Part shown: one piece after another, positions 8,946 through 17,771 of the stretch | Position numbering within the stretch: the first letter of the stretch is position 1 | Layout: every line of letters begins with the position of its first letter | DNA from: Saccharospirillum sp043196875 | Lineage (GTDB): Bacteria > Pseudomonadota > Gammaproteobacteria > Pseudomonadales > Natronospirillaceae | Length of the DNA: 64,000 nt | Reading direction: 5' to 3' | Assembly (NCBI RefSeq): GCF_043196875.1 | Contig: NZ_JBEBMX010000001.1 | Coordinates: 372,001 to 436,000, forward strand | The notes under the pieces: model-generated | Databases searched by the model: none | What the model saw: only the letters and a program-made list of their open reading frames with translations | What the model was told of the DNA's origin: nothing | Program-made: the position numbers and the translations under genes

Positions 8946-9992
8946 ATGAAATTTCCTCAAATAGCCTGGGCAGGTACTGCCCTGACGGCCCTGATATTAA
9001 CTGGCTGTGATTCATCATCCGACGGTTCTGGCGGCAGCGCCACCATCAACGACCCGAACTGGAGCGCAGGTGCCGATACTTGGGCGTCCATTGCCATTCC
9101 GGATTTTGACAATAGAGCCAGTATCTTTGCATTGGTTCGCAACGACACCACCAACGTGCAACGCCTGCTCAGCGGCCAGCGCGGTGACAGTACCTTTACC
9201 TCGACGCAACTGACGACCAGCGCCAAGTACAACGACATCGCTGCCGTGCGAATTACCCAAAGCCAGGACGGTGAAACCAGAACCGATTACGCCATTGCCG
9301 CCTGCGCACAAGACGGCGCTGTAGCGCTGTTCTTAGCCAGTGACCCAAACCAGATTCGAACAACCTTGGCAACGGACGCTACCCGTTGCGCCAGTGTTGC
9401 CGTTGACCCGGTTAACTACAGCAATGGCGACGACCGTTTTTCATATCGCGTGGCTTATGAAACCACCAGCCCTAAAATCACTAACCTTTATATCAATGTC
9501 GATTTGTTCGCCAGCACCATAACCGGCAGGATCGTCTCACCTTCTTACACCTATACATACAGTGCCGGCTCATCCGGTGAATCAATTCGTGCCATCGAAG
9601 GCTATTTCTACGACGATTACCAAACAGCTCCGCTGTACGCGGTACAGAGCAACAACAATAACTACATTGAAATAAGAAAACCGCCGATGGGCAACAAGTC
9701 ACTTTACTACAACAGCGCCGTCAACCCGTTTACCGGCGCGACAGAGAACTTTAACGTCACCGACCTGGTCCTGGTACCCGATCAAGGCCTCTACATGGTC
9801 AGCGAAGATCAGGGGCTGGTTGGCAACTCCATCAGTAGTTCCGGCGGCTATATCGTTAGCGACACCCAAAAACTCAGTGGCGACGGTGATCGCTGCATCG
9901 ATGCGCTGGCGTGGGATGGCGAAAAACTCTGGTGCCACGACGCCACCAGCGAAGGCCGGCTGATCCGCTTCAGCCCACCGGCCATCAACTAA
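8946..9992 (+). CDS. Predicted lipoprotein of unknown function, paralogue 1
   Basis: The ATG at 8946 is chosen because GGAG sits five bases upstream; a GTG at 8940 overlaps that site. The protein has 348 residues with a signal peptide ending in the lipobox LTGC, then a Ser/Gly-rich linker. No known domain is recognised. The mature part is rich in Asn, Thr and Tyr, which suits an exported beta-rich protein. It ends with LWCHDATSEGRLIRF, a segment shared with the broken paralogue immediately downstream. The motif RGDSTF near residue 77 is also shared. Attachment to the inner leaflet of the outer membrane is inferred. Confidence 0.8.
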   Translation: MKFPQIAWAGTALTALILTGCDSSSDGSGGSATINDPNWSAGADTWASIAIPDFDNRASIFALVRNDTTNVQRLLSGQRGDSTFTSTQLTTSAKYNDIAAVRITQSQDGETRTDYAIAACAQDGAVALFLASDPNQIRTTLATDATRCASVAVDPVNYSNGDDRFSYRVAYETTSPKITNLYINVDLFASTITGRIVSPSYTYTYSAGSSGESIRAIEGYFYDDYQTAPLYAVQSNNNNYIEIRKPPMGNKSLYYNSAVNPFTGATENFNVTDLVLVPDQGLYMVSEDQGLVGNSISSSGGYIVSDTQKLSGDGDRCIDALAWDGEKLWCHDATSEGRLIRFSPPAIN

Positions 9993-10096
9993 GCCGAACT
10001 GGAGGCTAACGCTCTCCAGTCAAAGCCTGACTGGCGTTATCGGACAGTGTTCGTAGCGCCAGACAGGTCTGATCACAATTCAAGGCTTTTTAACGT

Positions 10097-10115
10097 TCAC
10101 CTTTTCAGGTGAAGA
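10097..10115. repeat. Dispersed palindrome, copy 2
   Basis: TCACCTTTTCAGGTGAAGA. With flanking bases the arms are seven long (TTCACCT and AGGTGAA, loop TTTC, 10096-10113). It lies about 50 bases upstream of the frameshifted lipoprotein gene, in nearly the same position relative to its gene as copy 1. Confidence 0.7.
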
Positions 10116-10162
10116 CTGCGATTTCTTAACGGAATTTAATAACGAATCGAGTGGCTAAAACG

Positions 10163-11229
10163 ATGACTCTGAATATGAAATTTTCTACTCCGTTGTGGCT
10201 CGGCATCGCCTTGCTGTCAGCCATTCTCTCTGGCTGTGGTGCCACCGATTCCGCTGGTGGTGACGGTGGCAATACCGTTTTATCAACCATCACCGACCCA
10301 AATGGTCGGCCGGAAACGGCATAATGATCGCGATCAGTGCACCGCGTAACGACAGTGACCATGCCATCTTCGCGCTGCAACAATTCGCCAGCAACGCACG
10401 CCTGCTGCAGGCCAAACGAGGTGACAGCACATTCAGCACCACAGATTTCACCAGCTTCGACAGTTATCAGGACATGGAGGCTTTCCGGATCGAACAGACT
10501 CAGAGCGGAGTGACCAAAACCGATTATCTGATCGCCGCCTGTGCCAATAACTCGAGCAGTGGCGCCAAAATTCAATTGTTCCTGGCCAGCGACACTGAAA
10601 CGATCAGAACGACCACCAGCCTAAGACAGTGCAATGGCTTAGCCGCGCAAGTGAATGCAGCCGACAATAGCAATGTCGCACGTTTGTATGTAGTCGGCAG
10701 GAACGGCACCGGCCCGGTGATCGGCGTTTCCCTGATTACCGTCGACCTCTTTACCAGCAACAGCGCCAATCGGTTTACCGTCTCCAGCAACGTCGCAGAC
10801 TTTAACGAATCCCGCGCCATGCAGAGCGTTACCACCGCCTATGACGATAGCGGTGATCCCTTTGCGATTGTTGCCAGTCGAGGCGGCAGCGGCACCAACA
10901 ACAGCATTATTGAGCGGGCGACCTCTGCAAACGGTCGCACCAAACTGTTCGATTCGGCCACCAATCCCTTTACCGGTGATCAGTCTGCTTTCGACGTAGC
11001 CGGCATGGCCTGGGTCGAAGGCCAGGGCGCTTACCTGGTCAGCAGCGATCAAGGCATGATCGGGCTGTCCGAATCCGCACTGAACAGTGGCGGTACACCG
11101 TCCAGAATTAACGCCGCCGCAGCCAGCCGCTGTGCCGATGGCATTACCGATGATGGCGAGCGACTCTGGTGTCATGACGCCACCAGCGAAGGCCGCATCA
11201 TCAGCTTCAGTTACCCCAGTATTCGCTAA
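10163..11229 (+). pseudogene. Frameshifted lipoprotein gene, paralogue 2
   Basis: The first 53 codons (10163-10324) encode a signal peptide with lipobox LSGC and end at a TAA. The remaining reading frame (10324-11229, 301 residues) is a clear homologue of the gene at 8946. Adding one T after 10303 (AAT GGT becoming AAT TGG) restores DPNWSAG, the same residues as in paralogue 1, and continues into IAIS without interruption. So one T appears to have been lost. Shared marks are RGDSTF and the end LWCHDATSEGR. An ATG at 10175 (MKF) matches the paralogue start better than the one at 10163. Without the signal peptide the long frame would be cytoplasmic. A sequencing error or programmed shift is possible; no slippery heptamer is obvious. 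Confidence 0.8.
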
Positions 11230-11252
11230 CCGTTCTCTCTCCCTTGACGCTT

Positions 11253-11284
11253 GCCCCGGTCACTCAAAAACCGGGGCTTTTTTT
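11253..11284 (+). terminator. Rho-independent terminator after the frameshifted lipoprotein gene
   Basis: Eight-base stem GCCCCGGT with ACCGGGGC, a nine-base loop and seven Ts. Confidence 0.92.
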
Positions 11285-11337
11285 ATGGCTCTAACACCGC
11301 AACACTGCGTTATGCCGACTCAATAACGGAGCTGACC

Positions 11338-11799
11338 ATGAAGCGGTTTTATTGCCTGGTGTTATCGCTGTTACTGGTACTGGGCGCCTGTACACAATCG
11401 CCAACCCTCAATACAGAAAACGACGTCATCGACCGCAGCCTGAACGGCGCCGTCGAACTGGTGCGTGAATATTACGCCGATGTGAATCGTGGCGATTATC
11501 GCCGTGCTTATGATCGCTGGGGTGAAAACGGTCCACCGCAACAAAATGTTGCCGCCTTTGCTGAACAATTCGCGGATATCCGCAGTATCGAATTAAGCGT
11601 CGGCGACGACACTTTTATGGAAGGGGCAGCCGGCTCTATTTACGCCAATCTGCCTATCCAGCTGAATATTGAATCGAACGATGGTTCAACGAACATCTGG
11701 TCCGGCACCGCCATCGTCAAACGCGTCAACGATGTACCCGGTGCCAGCGACGCTCAGTTGCGCTGGCATCTGTATCGACTGGATCTGCAGCCAGACTAA
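11338..11799 (+). CDS. Small predicted lipoprotein, NTF2-like
   Basis: The ATG at 11338 is preceded by GGAG six bases upstream; longer in-frame starts run back through the terminator at 11253 and are unlikely. The 153-residue product has a signal peptide with lipobox LGAC. The mature part has an N-terminal helix with YYADVNRGDYRRAYDRW followed by beta strands. This resembles the NTF2-like or DUF4878-type folds found in many small periplasmic lipoproteins. It is monocistronic between a terminator and the next gene. Specific function is unknown. Confidence 0.75.
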   Translation: MKRFYCLVLSLLLVLGACTQSPTLNTENDVIDRSLNGAVELVREYYADVNRGDYRRAYDRWGENGPPQQNVAAFAEQFADIRSIELSVGDDTFMEGAAGSIYANLPIQLNIESNDGSTNIWSGTAIVKRVNDVPGASDAQLRWHLYRLDLQPD

Positions 11800-11810
11800 G
11801 CCCGGAAAAA

Positions 11811-11829
11811 TCACCTTTTCAGGTGAAGA
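11811..11829. repeat. Dispersed palindrome, copy 3
   Basis: TCACCTTTTCAGGTGAAGA, identical to copy 2 over 19 bases. It lies 12 bases after the small lipoprotein stop and about 100 bases before the hybrid kinase start. Confidence 0.7.
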
Positions 11830-11932
11830 TGGACCGGCCTCAAGCGTTTCTAATGACGCCTAATAAAGAGTCATTTTCGCTTGAACCCCGCCCGGGATAT
11901 GGCAACATCCGGGCCTTCGCCGGGCCAGAACC

Positions 11933-13678
11933 ATGCTGCATATGCCTTTGTCGCACAATCACGCTGTTGAACATCAGATTCAGTGGCTTCGTTATCAGCA
12001 ATTCAGCAAAGAACTGCGACCACGAGCGCTGTCGTCCATCCCGGCTTCGGCGATTCCGGTGCTGGTCTTTGGTCTGAGTGCACCGCTGTGGGCATTGGTG
12101 TTCTGGTTTGCTTGCCTGGGTATTGTCTCGGTGATTACCCTTGTTGCTCTGCAACATTTCCAGCGCTCTCCACCAACCGATCTGACACAGTTGAAACGCT
12201 GGCGTACCCAGAACCTTTATCTGGCAATCCTGTGGGGGCTGTTCTGGGCGACAGCGCCCTGGTTATTTTTTGGCTCCGCTTCGCAGTTCCAGGTGTTTGT
12301 CCTGCTGTCCATTTTAATGCTGTTTTCGGCAATGCCGTCGGTCACGCTGGGCGCCTATCCTTACCCGATTATTTACCTGGCATTTTTGGCGCCAACCGTA
12401 TTGTCTTTTACCGCCCAATTTATCCTCAACAGTGAAGGGCGTTATTGGCTGATCGGACCGATAGCCATTGCTGTACTCACGCTATCGAGCCTGATCAGCC
12501 AGCGTAAACAGATGGAACACATGCGCTTGCGGGTGGAACTGCAAATGGCCAATCGCGAGGCTGAACAGGCGGTGGCCGAAAAGAACCGTTTTATTGCCAC
12601 CGCCAGTCACGATTTACGTCAACCCTTGCAGGCAGCGGCGCTGTATAGCGGTTTGCTGAACGATCACAAAAACGGCCCGATCGACCCGGATATCATCGAG
12701 CGTCTGGATGACAGCCTGCATACCGTGAACGACCTGCTCAGTCACCTGTTCGATTTGTCCGCCATGGATGCACCGACGCAAAAGCCGGACAAGGTCGCCT
12801 TTAATCTGGGTGCCTGGATGCAACCATTGCTGCAACGCTTCACACCTCAGGCGGAACGCAAAGGCCTGACGTTAACGGCCACCGACACCGAAATGTGGGT
12901 CGAAACCAACCCGCAGATGCTTAGCCAGATTGTCAGCAACCTGCTCGATAACGCGCTCAAATACACCACCGAGGGTGGCGTTGAAATTAAGCTCGAACAA
13001 AGCGGTCATTTTTGTCTACTGAGCGTAGGTGACAGCGGTCCGGGCATCGATGCCGACCAACAGGCGCGAGTCTTTGAAGCCTTTTATCGCATCGCCGATG
13101 GCCGCGAAATAAAGGTGCAGGGTTTTGGTCTGGGTTTGTCGATCGTCACCCGGCTGTGTCAGCGACTGGGCATTCATTTGCAACTGGAATCGCAGCTGGG
13201 TTTTGGCAGCCGCTTCCAACTGCACCTGCCATTGGCATCGCAGAGCGCGATCAAACCCACCCAGCCTATGACCGATAACCACCAACCACCACCGGCGTTG
13301 CGGATATTGCTGGTAGACGATGAAGTTACGGTACTCAATGCGCTGTCGACGACGTTGGTGGGTTGGGATTGCGATGTCTGGACGGCACGCAGCGGCGAAG
13401 AACTGGAGCAACATCTGGCCACGGGTGAGTCCTTTGATCTGCTGATCACCGATGATGAAATCGACAGCCAGACCAACAGCGATAACGTTATTGCCCGCGT
13501 GCACGAACATCAGCCGGACGTACCGGTGGTGATTCTGTCGGGCAATACGGCGCTGGAGTGTCGGACGCGTCAGCGGGAAGGTGTTGAGGTGTTATTCAAA
13601 CCGGTGCAACCGCAAAAGCTGGCTCAGGTTTTGTCGGCACTGGCGCGCACCGACGCCAACTTATCCAAGACGGCCTAA
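11933..13678 (+). CDS. Membrane hybrid sensor histidine kinase with C-terminal receiver
   Basis: About 580 residues. The N-terminal part holds roughly five to six membrane segments (about residues 40-190) and no periplasmic sensor domain. A coiled region leads to the HisKA box TASHDLRQPLQAAALYSG (phospho-His near 225). The GHKL ATPase follows with NLLDNALKYT, VGDSGPGID and GFGLGLSIV. The receiver starts near 455 with LLVDDE, has its Asp in LLITDDEID and its Lys in LFKPVQP. The start could also be the ATG at 11942; neither has a strong ribosome site. It converges with the NarL-type regulator on the other strand, a plausible phosphorelay partner. The signal is unknown. Confidence 0.88.
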   Translation: MLHMPLSHNHAVEHQIQWLRYQQFSKELRPRALSSIPASAIPVLVFGLSAPLWALVFWFACLGIVSVITLVALQHFQRSPPTDLTQLKRWRTQNLYLAILWGLFWATAPWLFFGSASQFQVFVLLSILMLFSAMPSVTLGAYPYPIIYLAFLAPTVLSFTAQFILNSEGRYWLIGPIAIAVLTLSSLISQRKQMEHMRLRVELQMANREAEQAVAEKNRFIATASHDLRQPLQAAALYSGLLNDHKNGPIDPDIIERLDDSLHTVNDLLSHLFDLSAMDAPTQKPDKVAFNLGAWMQPLLQRFTPQAERKGLTLTATDTEMWVETNPQMLSQIVSNLLDNALKYTTEGGVEIKLEQSGHFCLLSVGDSGPGIDADQQARVFEAFYRIADGREIKVQGFGLGLSIVTRLCQRLGIHLQLESQLGFGSRFQLHLPLASQSAIKPTQPMTDNHQPPPALRILLVDDEVTVLNALSTTLVGWDCDVWTARSGEELEQHLATGESFDLLITDDEIDSQTNSDNVIARVHEHQPDVPVVILSGNTALECRTRQREGVEVLFKPVQPQKLAQVLSALARTDANLSKTA

Positions 13679-14304
13679 AGCAGCCCCAGGCGTTCGGCGA
13701 TGCGCAGACAATCGCTGCGGTTGCGCGCATCGAGTTTGTCGTACATCAGGCGAATATGCGTCTTTATGGTGTTGGCACTCAGATGCAGTTGCTGCGCCAT
13801 CTCGTCCACCGTCTGACCACTTTGCATCAAGCGCAAAATCGAACGCTGACGCGGTGACAGCAAATCTGTGCCGGCATCGTGCTGTTCGGTTAACTGACGC
13901 AACTGTGGTGTTGTCACCCAGCTTTCGCCATCGAGAATGGAACGCGCCGCCGCCAATAATGCCTGTGCTGGCTGATCTTTGGTCAAGTAACCACGCGCAC
14001 CGGCCGCGCGTAATTGTTGCGCGCTCAAAGGGCTGGGATTGGCCGAACAGACCAACACCGCCAAACCCGGATTACGCTGCAGCAATAACTCACAAACGCT
14101 CTGGCCATGCAGGTCCGGCAAGTCCAGATCCAGCAGCACCAGGGTGATGTCTGCGCTCGTTGCCAGCTCGGTCAGGGCAGCATCGCCATTAGCAACCGTG
14201 GTCACTTTCAATTGCGGATCGAGGCTGGCGAGTGTCAGTGCCAACGCCTCAGAGAACATCTGATGGTCGTCAACAATCAACCATCGCTGTAGGGGTCTAT
14301 CCAT
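13675..14304 (-). CDS. NarL/LuxR-type response regulator
   Basis: A 209-residue protein with the standard two-domain plan. The receiver has IVDDHQMFSEAL, the phospho-Asp in LLDLDLPD and the Lys in YLTKDQP. The HTH (about 145-205) has LLSPRQRSILRLMQSG and LSANTIKTHIRLMYDKL. It overlaps the end of the hybrid kinase by four bases in convergent orientation. That pairing suggests the two form one system although they are transcribed toward each other, so transcripts of each could be antisense at their ends. Targets are unknown. Confidence 0.9.
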   Translation of the reverse strand: MDRPLQRWLIVDDHQMFSEALALTLASLDPQLKVTTVANGDAALTELATSADITLVLLDLDLPDLHGQSVCELLLQRNPGLAVLVCSANPSPLSAQQLRAAGARGYLTKDQPAQALLAAARSILDGESWVTTPQLRQLTEQHDAGTDLLSPRQRSILRLMQSGQTVDEMAQQLHLSANTIKTHIRLMYDKLDARNRSDCLRIAERLGLL

Positions 14305-14406
14305 AAAAATGCCGTGATGTTATTTCCAGAGCGGAACAGCAATAAACTCACTGATAGGGTTAGCCTACACCAAAGTCATGAAAGCGTGATTACCCGAGGC
14401 AAAAAA

Positions 14407-14964
14407 ATGACCGATGTCAGCGATGGATTGAGCCACCTGCCACACCAGCAAAGCTTGCTCAACCACTTTATGCAGACCTTCGAACCGGAACCCGATGTGG
14501 TCGCGGCCGTGCTGCTGGGTTCATTGGCCGGAGGCACTGGCGATCGCCTTTCCGACCTCGACCTGATGGTCTTCACCCGCAACGGTTTTCATCGCCGCAG
14601 TGCCGCAGCCCATCAACGCTTTGAACAGGCTTTCACCATCCTGTATCGACTGGAAGGCGATCACAATGAACGCGCCAGTTTTAAGAAATACATCTTCGAC
14701 GATTGCACCAGCGCTGAAATTCACTGCGCCGATTTAAGTGAACCGTTCGAGATCGCCCAGCCTTATCAAGTCCTGTTCGACAAAGCCAATATCGTCGCCG
14801 AACGCCTCACCGATCAACCCGCCCCGGCGCATGAGGATTTTGCAGTCTATGAGAAGGGCGACGCTGGACTTATCTGGGAACTGCTCAGTTGCATCAAGTG
14901 GTTAAGCCGTGGCCAGACCGAACTCGCCAAAAGCTACCTAAAACGCTTGGCGGCAGCGCTGTAA
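14407..14964 (+). CDS. Nucleotidyltransferase-fold protein
   Basis: The ATG at 14407 is preferred over an upstream in-frame ATG at 14314 because the conserved part begins soon after it. The 185-residue protein has the polymerase-beta superfamily signature GSLAGGTGDRLSDLDLMV, with the GS motif and the D-x-D metal ligands, near residues 40-57. The rest is helical and resembles stand-alone aminoglycoside-type or minimal nucleotidyltransferases. The substrate is unknown. It faces the siderophore-interacting protein gene convergently, with 16 bases between. Confidence 0.75.
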   Translation: MTDVSDGLSHLPHQQSLLNHFMQTFEPEPDVVAAVLLGSLAGGTGDRLSDLDLMVFTRNGFHRRSAAAHQRFEQAFTILYRLEGDHNERASFKKYIFDDCTSAEIHCADLSEPFEIAQPYQVLFDKANIVAERLTDQPAPAHEDFAVYEKGDAGLIWELLSCIKWLSRGQTELAKSYLKRLAAAL

Positions 14965-14980
14965 CCCAACGCAACTGAGT

Positions 14981-15718
14981 TCAATCCAGCCCCTTTTTAC
15001 CCGGTGCCCAATAGGCCTTGGCATGCATGCGTTGATTGCTGACGCCATGTATTTTCAGCCAGCTTCGAGCGCGCTGAATGGATGACGCCTTGCCAGCCAA
15101 GATAAAATGCCCGCTGTGCTGATCCAGTTTCAGAATTTCTTTTTGCATTCGCTGCCAGTGGTTGTCGCCCGGTTCGCGTTGCACCAGCACGGACGATTGC
15201 ACACCCAGCAGATCCAGAACCTTCTCACTGTTCGCCACCTGCCCGACCTCAAACAAACAGCGCAATTGCGACTGATGCGTTAACGCAGCAGCCAAACCAA
15301 AACAAGTTTCGTCACCGATCAACAGCAAGGTGCCTTCGCTGGTCGGTGCCTTCAGCGATTTTCTCGGCCCGAGCAGACGGTACTGTTCGCCCGGTTTGGC
15401 GTTACGCAGCCAATCGCAGCCGGGGCCAGCGTTATCGTGCAGATACGCCAGAATCTGAAAGCGGCCCGTTGCCCTATCCAAGTTAAAGGGTGTGTAGGTG
15501 CGCGCCGCCAGGCCAGAGCCAATGGCGATCTGCACTTTATCGCCCGGCGTCCACTGCGACGCCTTGCTCGGGTCGATGCTCAGATCGAGCAGACGAAAAC
15601 CATCAGCCACCGGCGCCACCTGCTCAACGGTGACCGGGTCCAATACCCATTCTTTGATCAGTCGGGCAAAACGCCCCTCGGTTTTATCGGCTGGTGCGGG
15701 TTCGCTGTGCTGTGTCAT
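14981..15718 (-). CDS. Siderophore-interacting FAD/NAD(P)H reductase
   Basis: The ATG at 15718 is chosen because GGAG lies six bases upstream; ATG 15724 and TTG 15730 sit on that site. The 245-residue protein has a ferredoxin-reductase-like FAD barrel (about 15-130) with the FAD motif RTYTPF. The C-terminal SIP domain (about 130-240) includes LLIGDETCFGLAAAL and GHFILAGKASSIQRAR. The family reduces ferric siderophores in the cytoplasm to release iron. It is divergent from an AraC-type regulator, with a paired direct repeat between them. No siderophore receptor or transport gene lies nearby, so the substrate cannot be named. Confidence 0.9.
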   Translation of the reverse strand: MTQHSEPAPADKTEGRFARLIKEWVLDPVTVEQVAPVADGFRLLDLSIDPSKASQWTPGDKVQIAIGSGLAARTYTPFNLDRATGRFQILAYLHDNAGPGCDWLRNAKPGEQYRLLGPRKSLKAPTSEGTLLLIGDETCFGLAAALTHQSQLRCLFEVGQVANSEKVLDLLGVQSSVLVQREPGDNHWQRMQKEILKLDQHSGHFILAGKASSIQRARSWLKIHGVSNQRMHAKAYWAPGKKGLD

Positions 15719-15820
15719 AGCCATCTCCAAGTGCGTATCCGGCGCGCCACCGGGTGCACCAGACCGCCATCATCAAAATGTCACAGGCACTATATATCCA
15801 TATCGCTCTGGCTAAATTGG

Positions 15821-15856
15821 GCAATAAAGCCATAATTATTTGCAATTCAGCCATAA
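15821..15856. promoter_or_regulatory. Direct repeat spaced 21 bases, candidate AraC-type operator
   Basis: GCAATAAAGCCATAA (15821-15835) and GCAATTCAGCCATAA (15842-15856) match at 13 of 15 bases and are offset by 21 bases, two helical turns. That is the geometry of AraC-family half sites. It lies between the divergent SIP and AraC genes. Confidence 0.6.
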
Positions 15857-15866
15857 CGATTCACTG

Positions 15867-16682
15867 ATGCCCTTTATCGAGAGTTTTGAACAAAAAGACG
15901 CCCTGCAATCGCCGGACGACATTGACGGCTCAGTCGTCTTCGGTACCCGGCTGCTGCAGCCCATCGTCAGCTTCGAGCTTGAGCCGCATCGCCATGAGCG
16001 CGGCCAGTTGCTGTTCGCGCTGCAAGGTGCCTTAACCTGTGACGTGGAAGACGGTCTCTGGTTGGTACCGGCGCACACCGCCTTGTGGCTGCCGCCTCAG
16101 GCGCTGCATTCGATCAAGGCCAGCGGCCCGTTGGAGGGTTACAACGTCTTTCTGGAATCCAAGCTGACTACCGAGCTGCCTTCCCACCCCTGCACCCTGG
16201 CCATCACCTCCCTGGTGCGTGAAGTGGTGGCCCGGCTGGCGCATTTTCCGGTGCCCTATCCGCGCCAGGGTGCGGCGGCGCGTTTGCTGGCGGTGCTCAA
16301 GGACGAAATTTCCAGTGCCACCATCGAACAGCTCAATTTACCAATGCCACGTGATCCGCGTTTGCAGCCGCTGGTCAGCCAGTTACTGGAGCACCCGGAT
16401 GATCACAGTCCGATCAAGGTTTGGGCGCAGCGGCTGAACCTGAGCGAACGCAGCCTGGCGCGCATCATCAAGGCTGATACCGGGCTCAGCTTCGGCCGCT
16501 GGCGCCAACAGTGGATGGTGATGATCGCGCTGCGCCAGCTTTCCTGTGGCGCCAGCGTTAAACAGGTGGCGCTGGAACTCGGTTACGAAAGCGCGGGCAA
16601 TTTCATTACCATGTTCCGCAAATTGCTGGGCTGTTCGCCCAGCCGTTATATGGCTCGGCAGGGCCAGGCGGTGATTGGTTGA
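15867..16682 (+). CDS. AraC-family transcriptional regulator
   Basis: The ATG at 15867 is preferred; a TTG at 15840 would put the start inside the direct repeat. The 271-residue protein has an N-terminal cupin-type domain, with HRHERGQLLFALQG and the following WLVPAHTALWLPP segment. The C-terminal double HTH (about 160-265) has LNLSERSLARIIKADTGLSF and ALELGYESAGNFITMFRKLL. This resembles cupin-AraC regulators that sit beside metabolic or iron genes. The divergent SIP gene and the shared operator-like repeat make that gene the likely target. The effector is unknown. Confidence 0.9.
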   Translation: MPFIESFEQKDALQSPDDIDGSVVFGTRLLQPIVSFELEPHRHERGQLLFALQGALTCDVEDGLWLVPAHTALWLPPQALHSIKASGPLEGYNVFLESKLTTELPSHPCTLAITSLVREVVARLAHFPVPYPRQGAAARLLAVLKDEISSATIEQLNLPMPRDPRLQPLVSQLLEHPDDHSPIKVWAQRLNLSERSLARIIKADTGLSFGRWRQQWMVMIALRQLSCGASVKQVALELGYESAGNFITMFRKLLGCSPSRYMARQGQAVIG

Positions 16683-16772
16683 AAGAGGCATCAATTGGCC
16701 AATACCTTTAGCTAAAAGTCACTTCACAAGCGCCTCGCTTTTGCTATTGTGGCGCGGCTTACCGCTTGTTCT

Positions 16773-16798
16773 GCGCCCCATTCCGGCGGCGCTTTTTT
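16773..16798 (+). terminator. Weak terminator-like hairpin in the leader of the CsgG-type operon
   Basis: GCGCC pairs with GGCGC around a ten-base loop and six Ts follow. The stem is only five base pairs. It is 16 bases upstream of the first gene of the next operon. It could be an attenuator, or chance. Confidence 0.3.
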
Positions 16799-16814
16799 GG
16801 GAAAGGAATGTTCC

Positions 16815-17771
16815 ATGAAAAAACTTCTGTTACTGACGCTGCCACTGGTTTTGGCTGCCTGCGCCAGCCAGAGCCCGAACCTGACGGACGTCGAAGCACC
16901 GGTTTCCGCCGCACAACAGCGTGCCGCCCAGCAAGCCGCTGCGGCACCCACGCGGCTGGCGCTCAAGCGTAAAATCGCCGTCGGCCGACTGTCGAACGAA
17001 ACGACTTATGGCCGCAGCCTGCTCGGCACCAATGCGGGTAATAACATCGATCAGAAGATCACCGATATGTTTGTCCAGTCGCTGATCAACTCGAACAACT
17101 ATCTGGTTTTTGAACGCCCGGATGTCGCTTTGCTGGAGCGCGAATCCGAGCTGTCTGGCCAGAGCGTCAACATCGTTGGCGTCGATACGCTGGTGATCGG
17201 TTCATTGACTGAATTCGGCCGTTCCACCACCGGCGAATCCGGCTTTTTGTCGTCCTCCAAACGCCAGGAAGCAACCGCGACTGTTGACCTGCGTTTGGTC
17301 GACACCCGCACCGGCCAGGTCACCGAATCGGTCACCGGCACCGGCTCATCGTCTACCGAAACCGCCAGCACCATGGGCTTTGGTTCGGTCGCCAGTTACG
17401 ACGGCAGCCTGAACGACCAGGCCATTGGCGCGGCAGTGAATGCGGCGGTGGAAAAACTCACCCTGCTGATGCTGGAAAAACCCTGGTCGGCTGATGTGCT
17501 GGCGGTGGAAGACGGTCTGGTTTATATCAGCGGCGGTGCCAGCCAGGGCATTCGTCCGGGCATGGTGTTCGATGTGATGACCCGGGGTCGCCAGGTTACT
17601 TCGCAAACCACCGGCGGCATCATCACCTTGCCGGGTAACAAAATTGGCGAGTTGCGCATCGACGGCACCTTCGGCGACAGCGAACTGGAAGAAGGCGCTT
17701 ATGGCGGTCTGATCTCCGGCTCCATCGCTGGTCAGGATCTGAATCAACTGGAAGTCCGGGAGGCCAACTGA
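16815..17771 (+). CDS. CsgG-family outer-membrane lipoprotein
   Basis: The ATG at 16815 is preceded by AAAGGA. The 318-residue protein has a signal peptide with lipobox LAAC, a helical Ala/Gln-rich stretch and then the CsgG domain (about 60-220) starting KIAVGRLSNETTYG, with VDTLVIGSLTEFG and VDLRLVDTRTGQV. A C-terminal extension (about 235-300) with VYISGGASQGIRPGMVFDV resembles a FlgT-C-type fold. CsgG proteins form export pores for curli, but no csgA, csgB, csgE or csgF homologue is present. The relatives in this type of cluster are uncharacterised. It overlaps the next gene by TGATG and heads a four-gene operon. Confidence 0.88.
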   Translation: MKKLLLLTLPLVLAACASQSPNLTDVEAPVSAAQQRAAQQAAAAPTRLALKRKIAVGRLSNETTYGRSLLGTNAGNNIDQKITDMFVQSLINSNNYLVFERPDVALLERESELSGQSVNIVGVDTLVIGSLTEFGRSTTGESGFLSSSKRQEATATVDLRLVDTRTGQVTESVTGTGSSSTETASTMGFGSVASYDGSLNDQAIGAAVNAAVEKLTLLMLEKPWSADVLAVEDGLVYISGGASQGIRPGMVFDVMTRGRQVTSQTTGGIITLPGNKIGELRIDGTFGDSELEEGAYGGLISGSIAGQDLNQLEVREAN

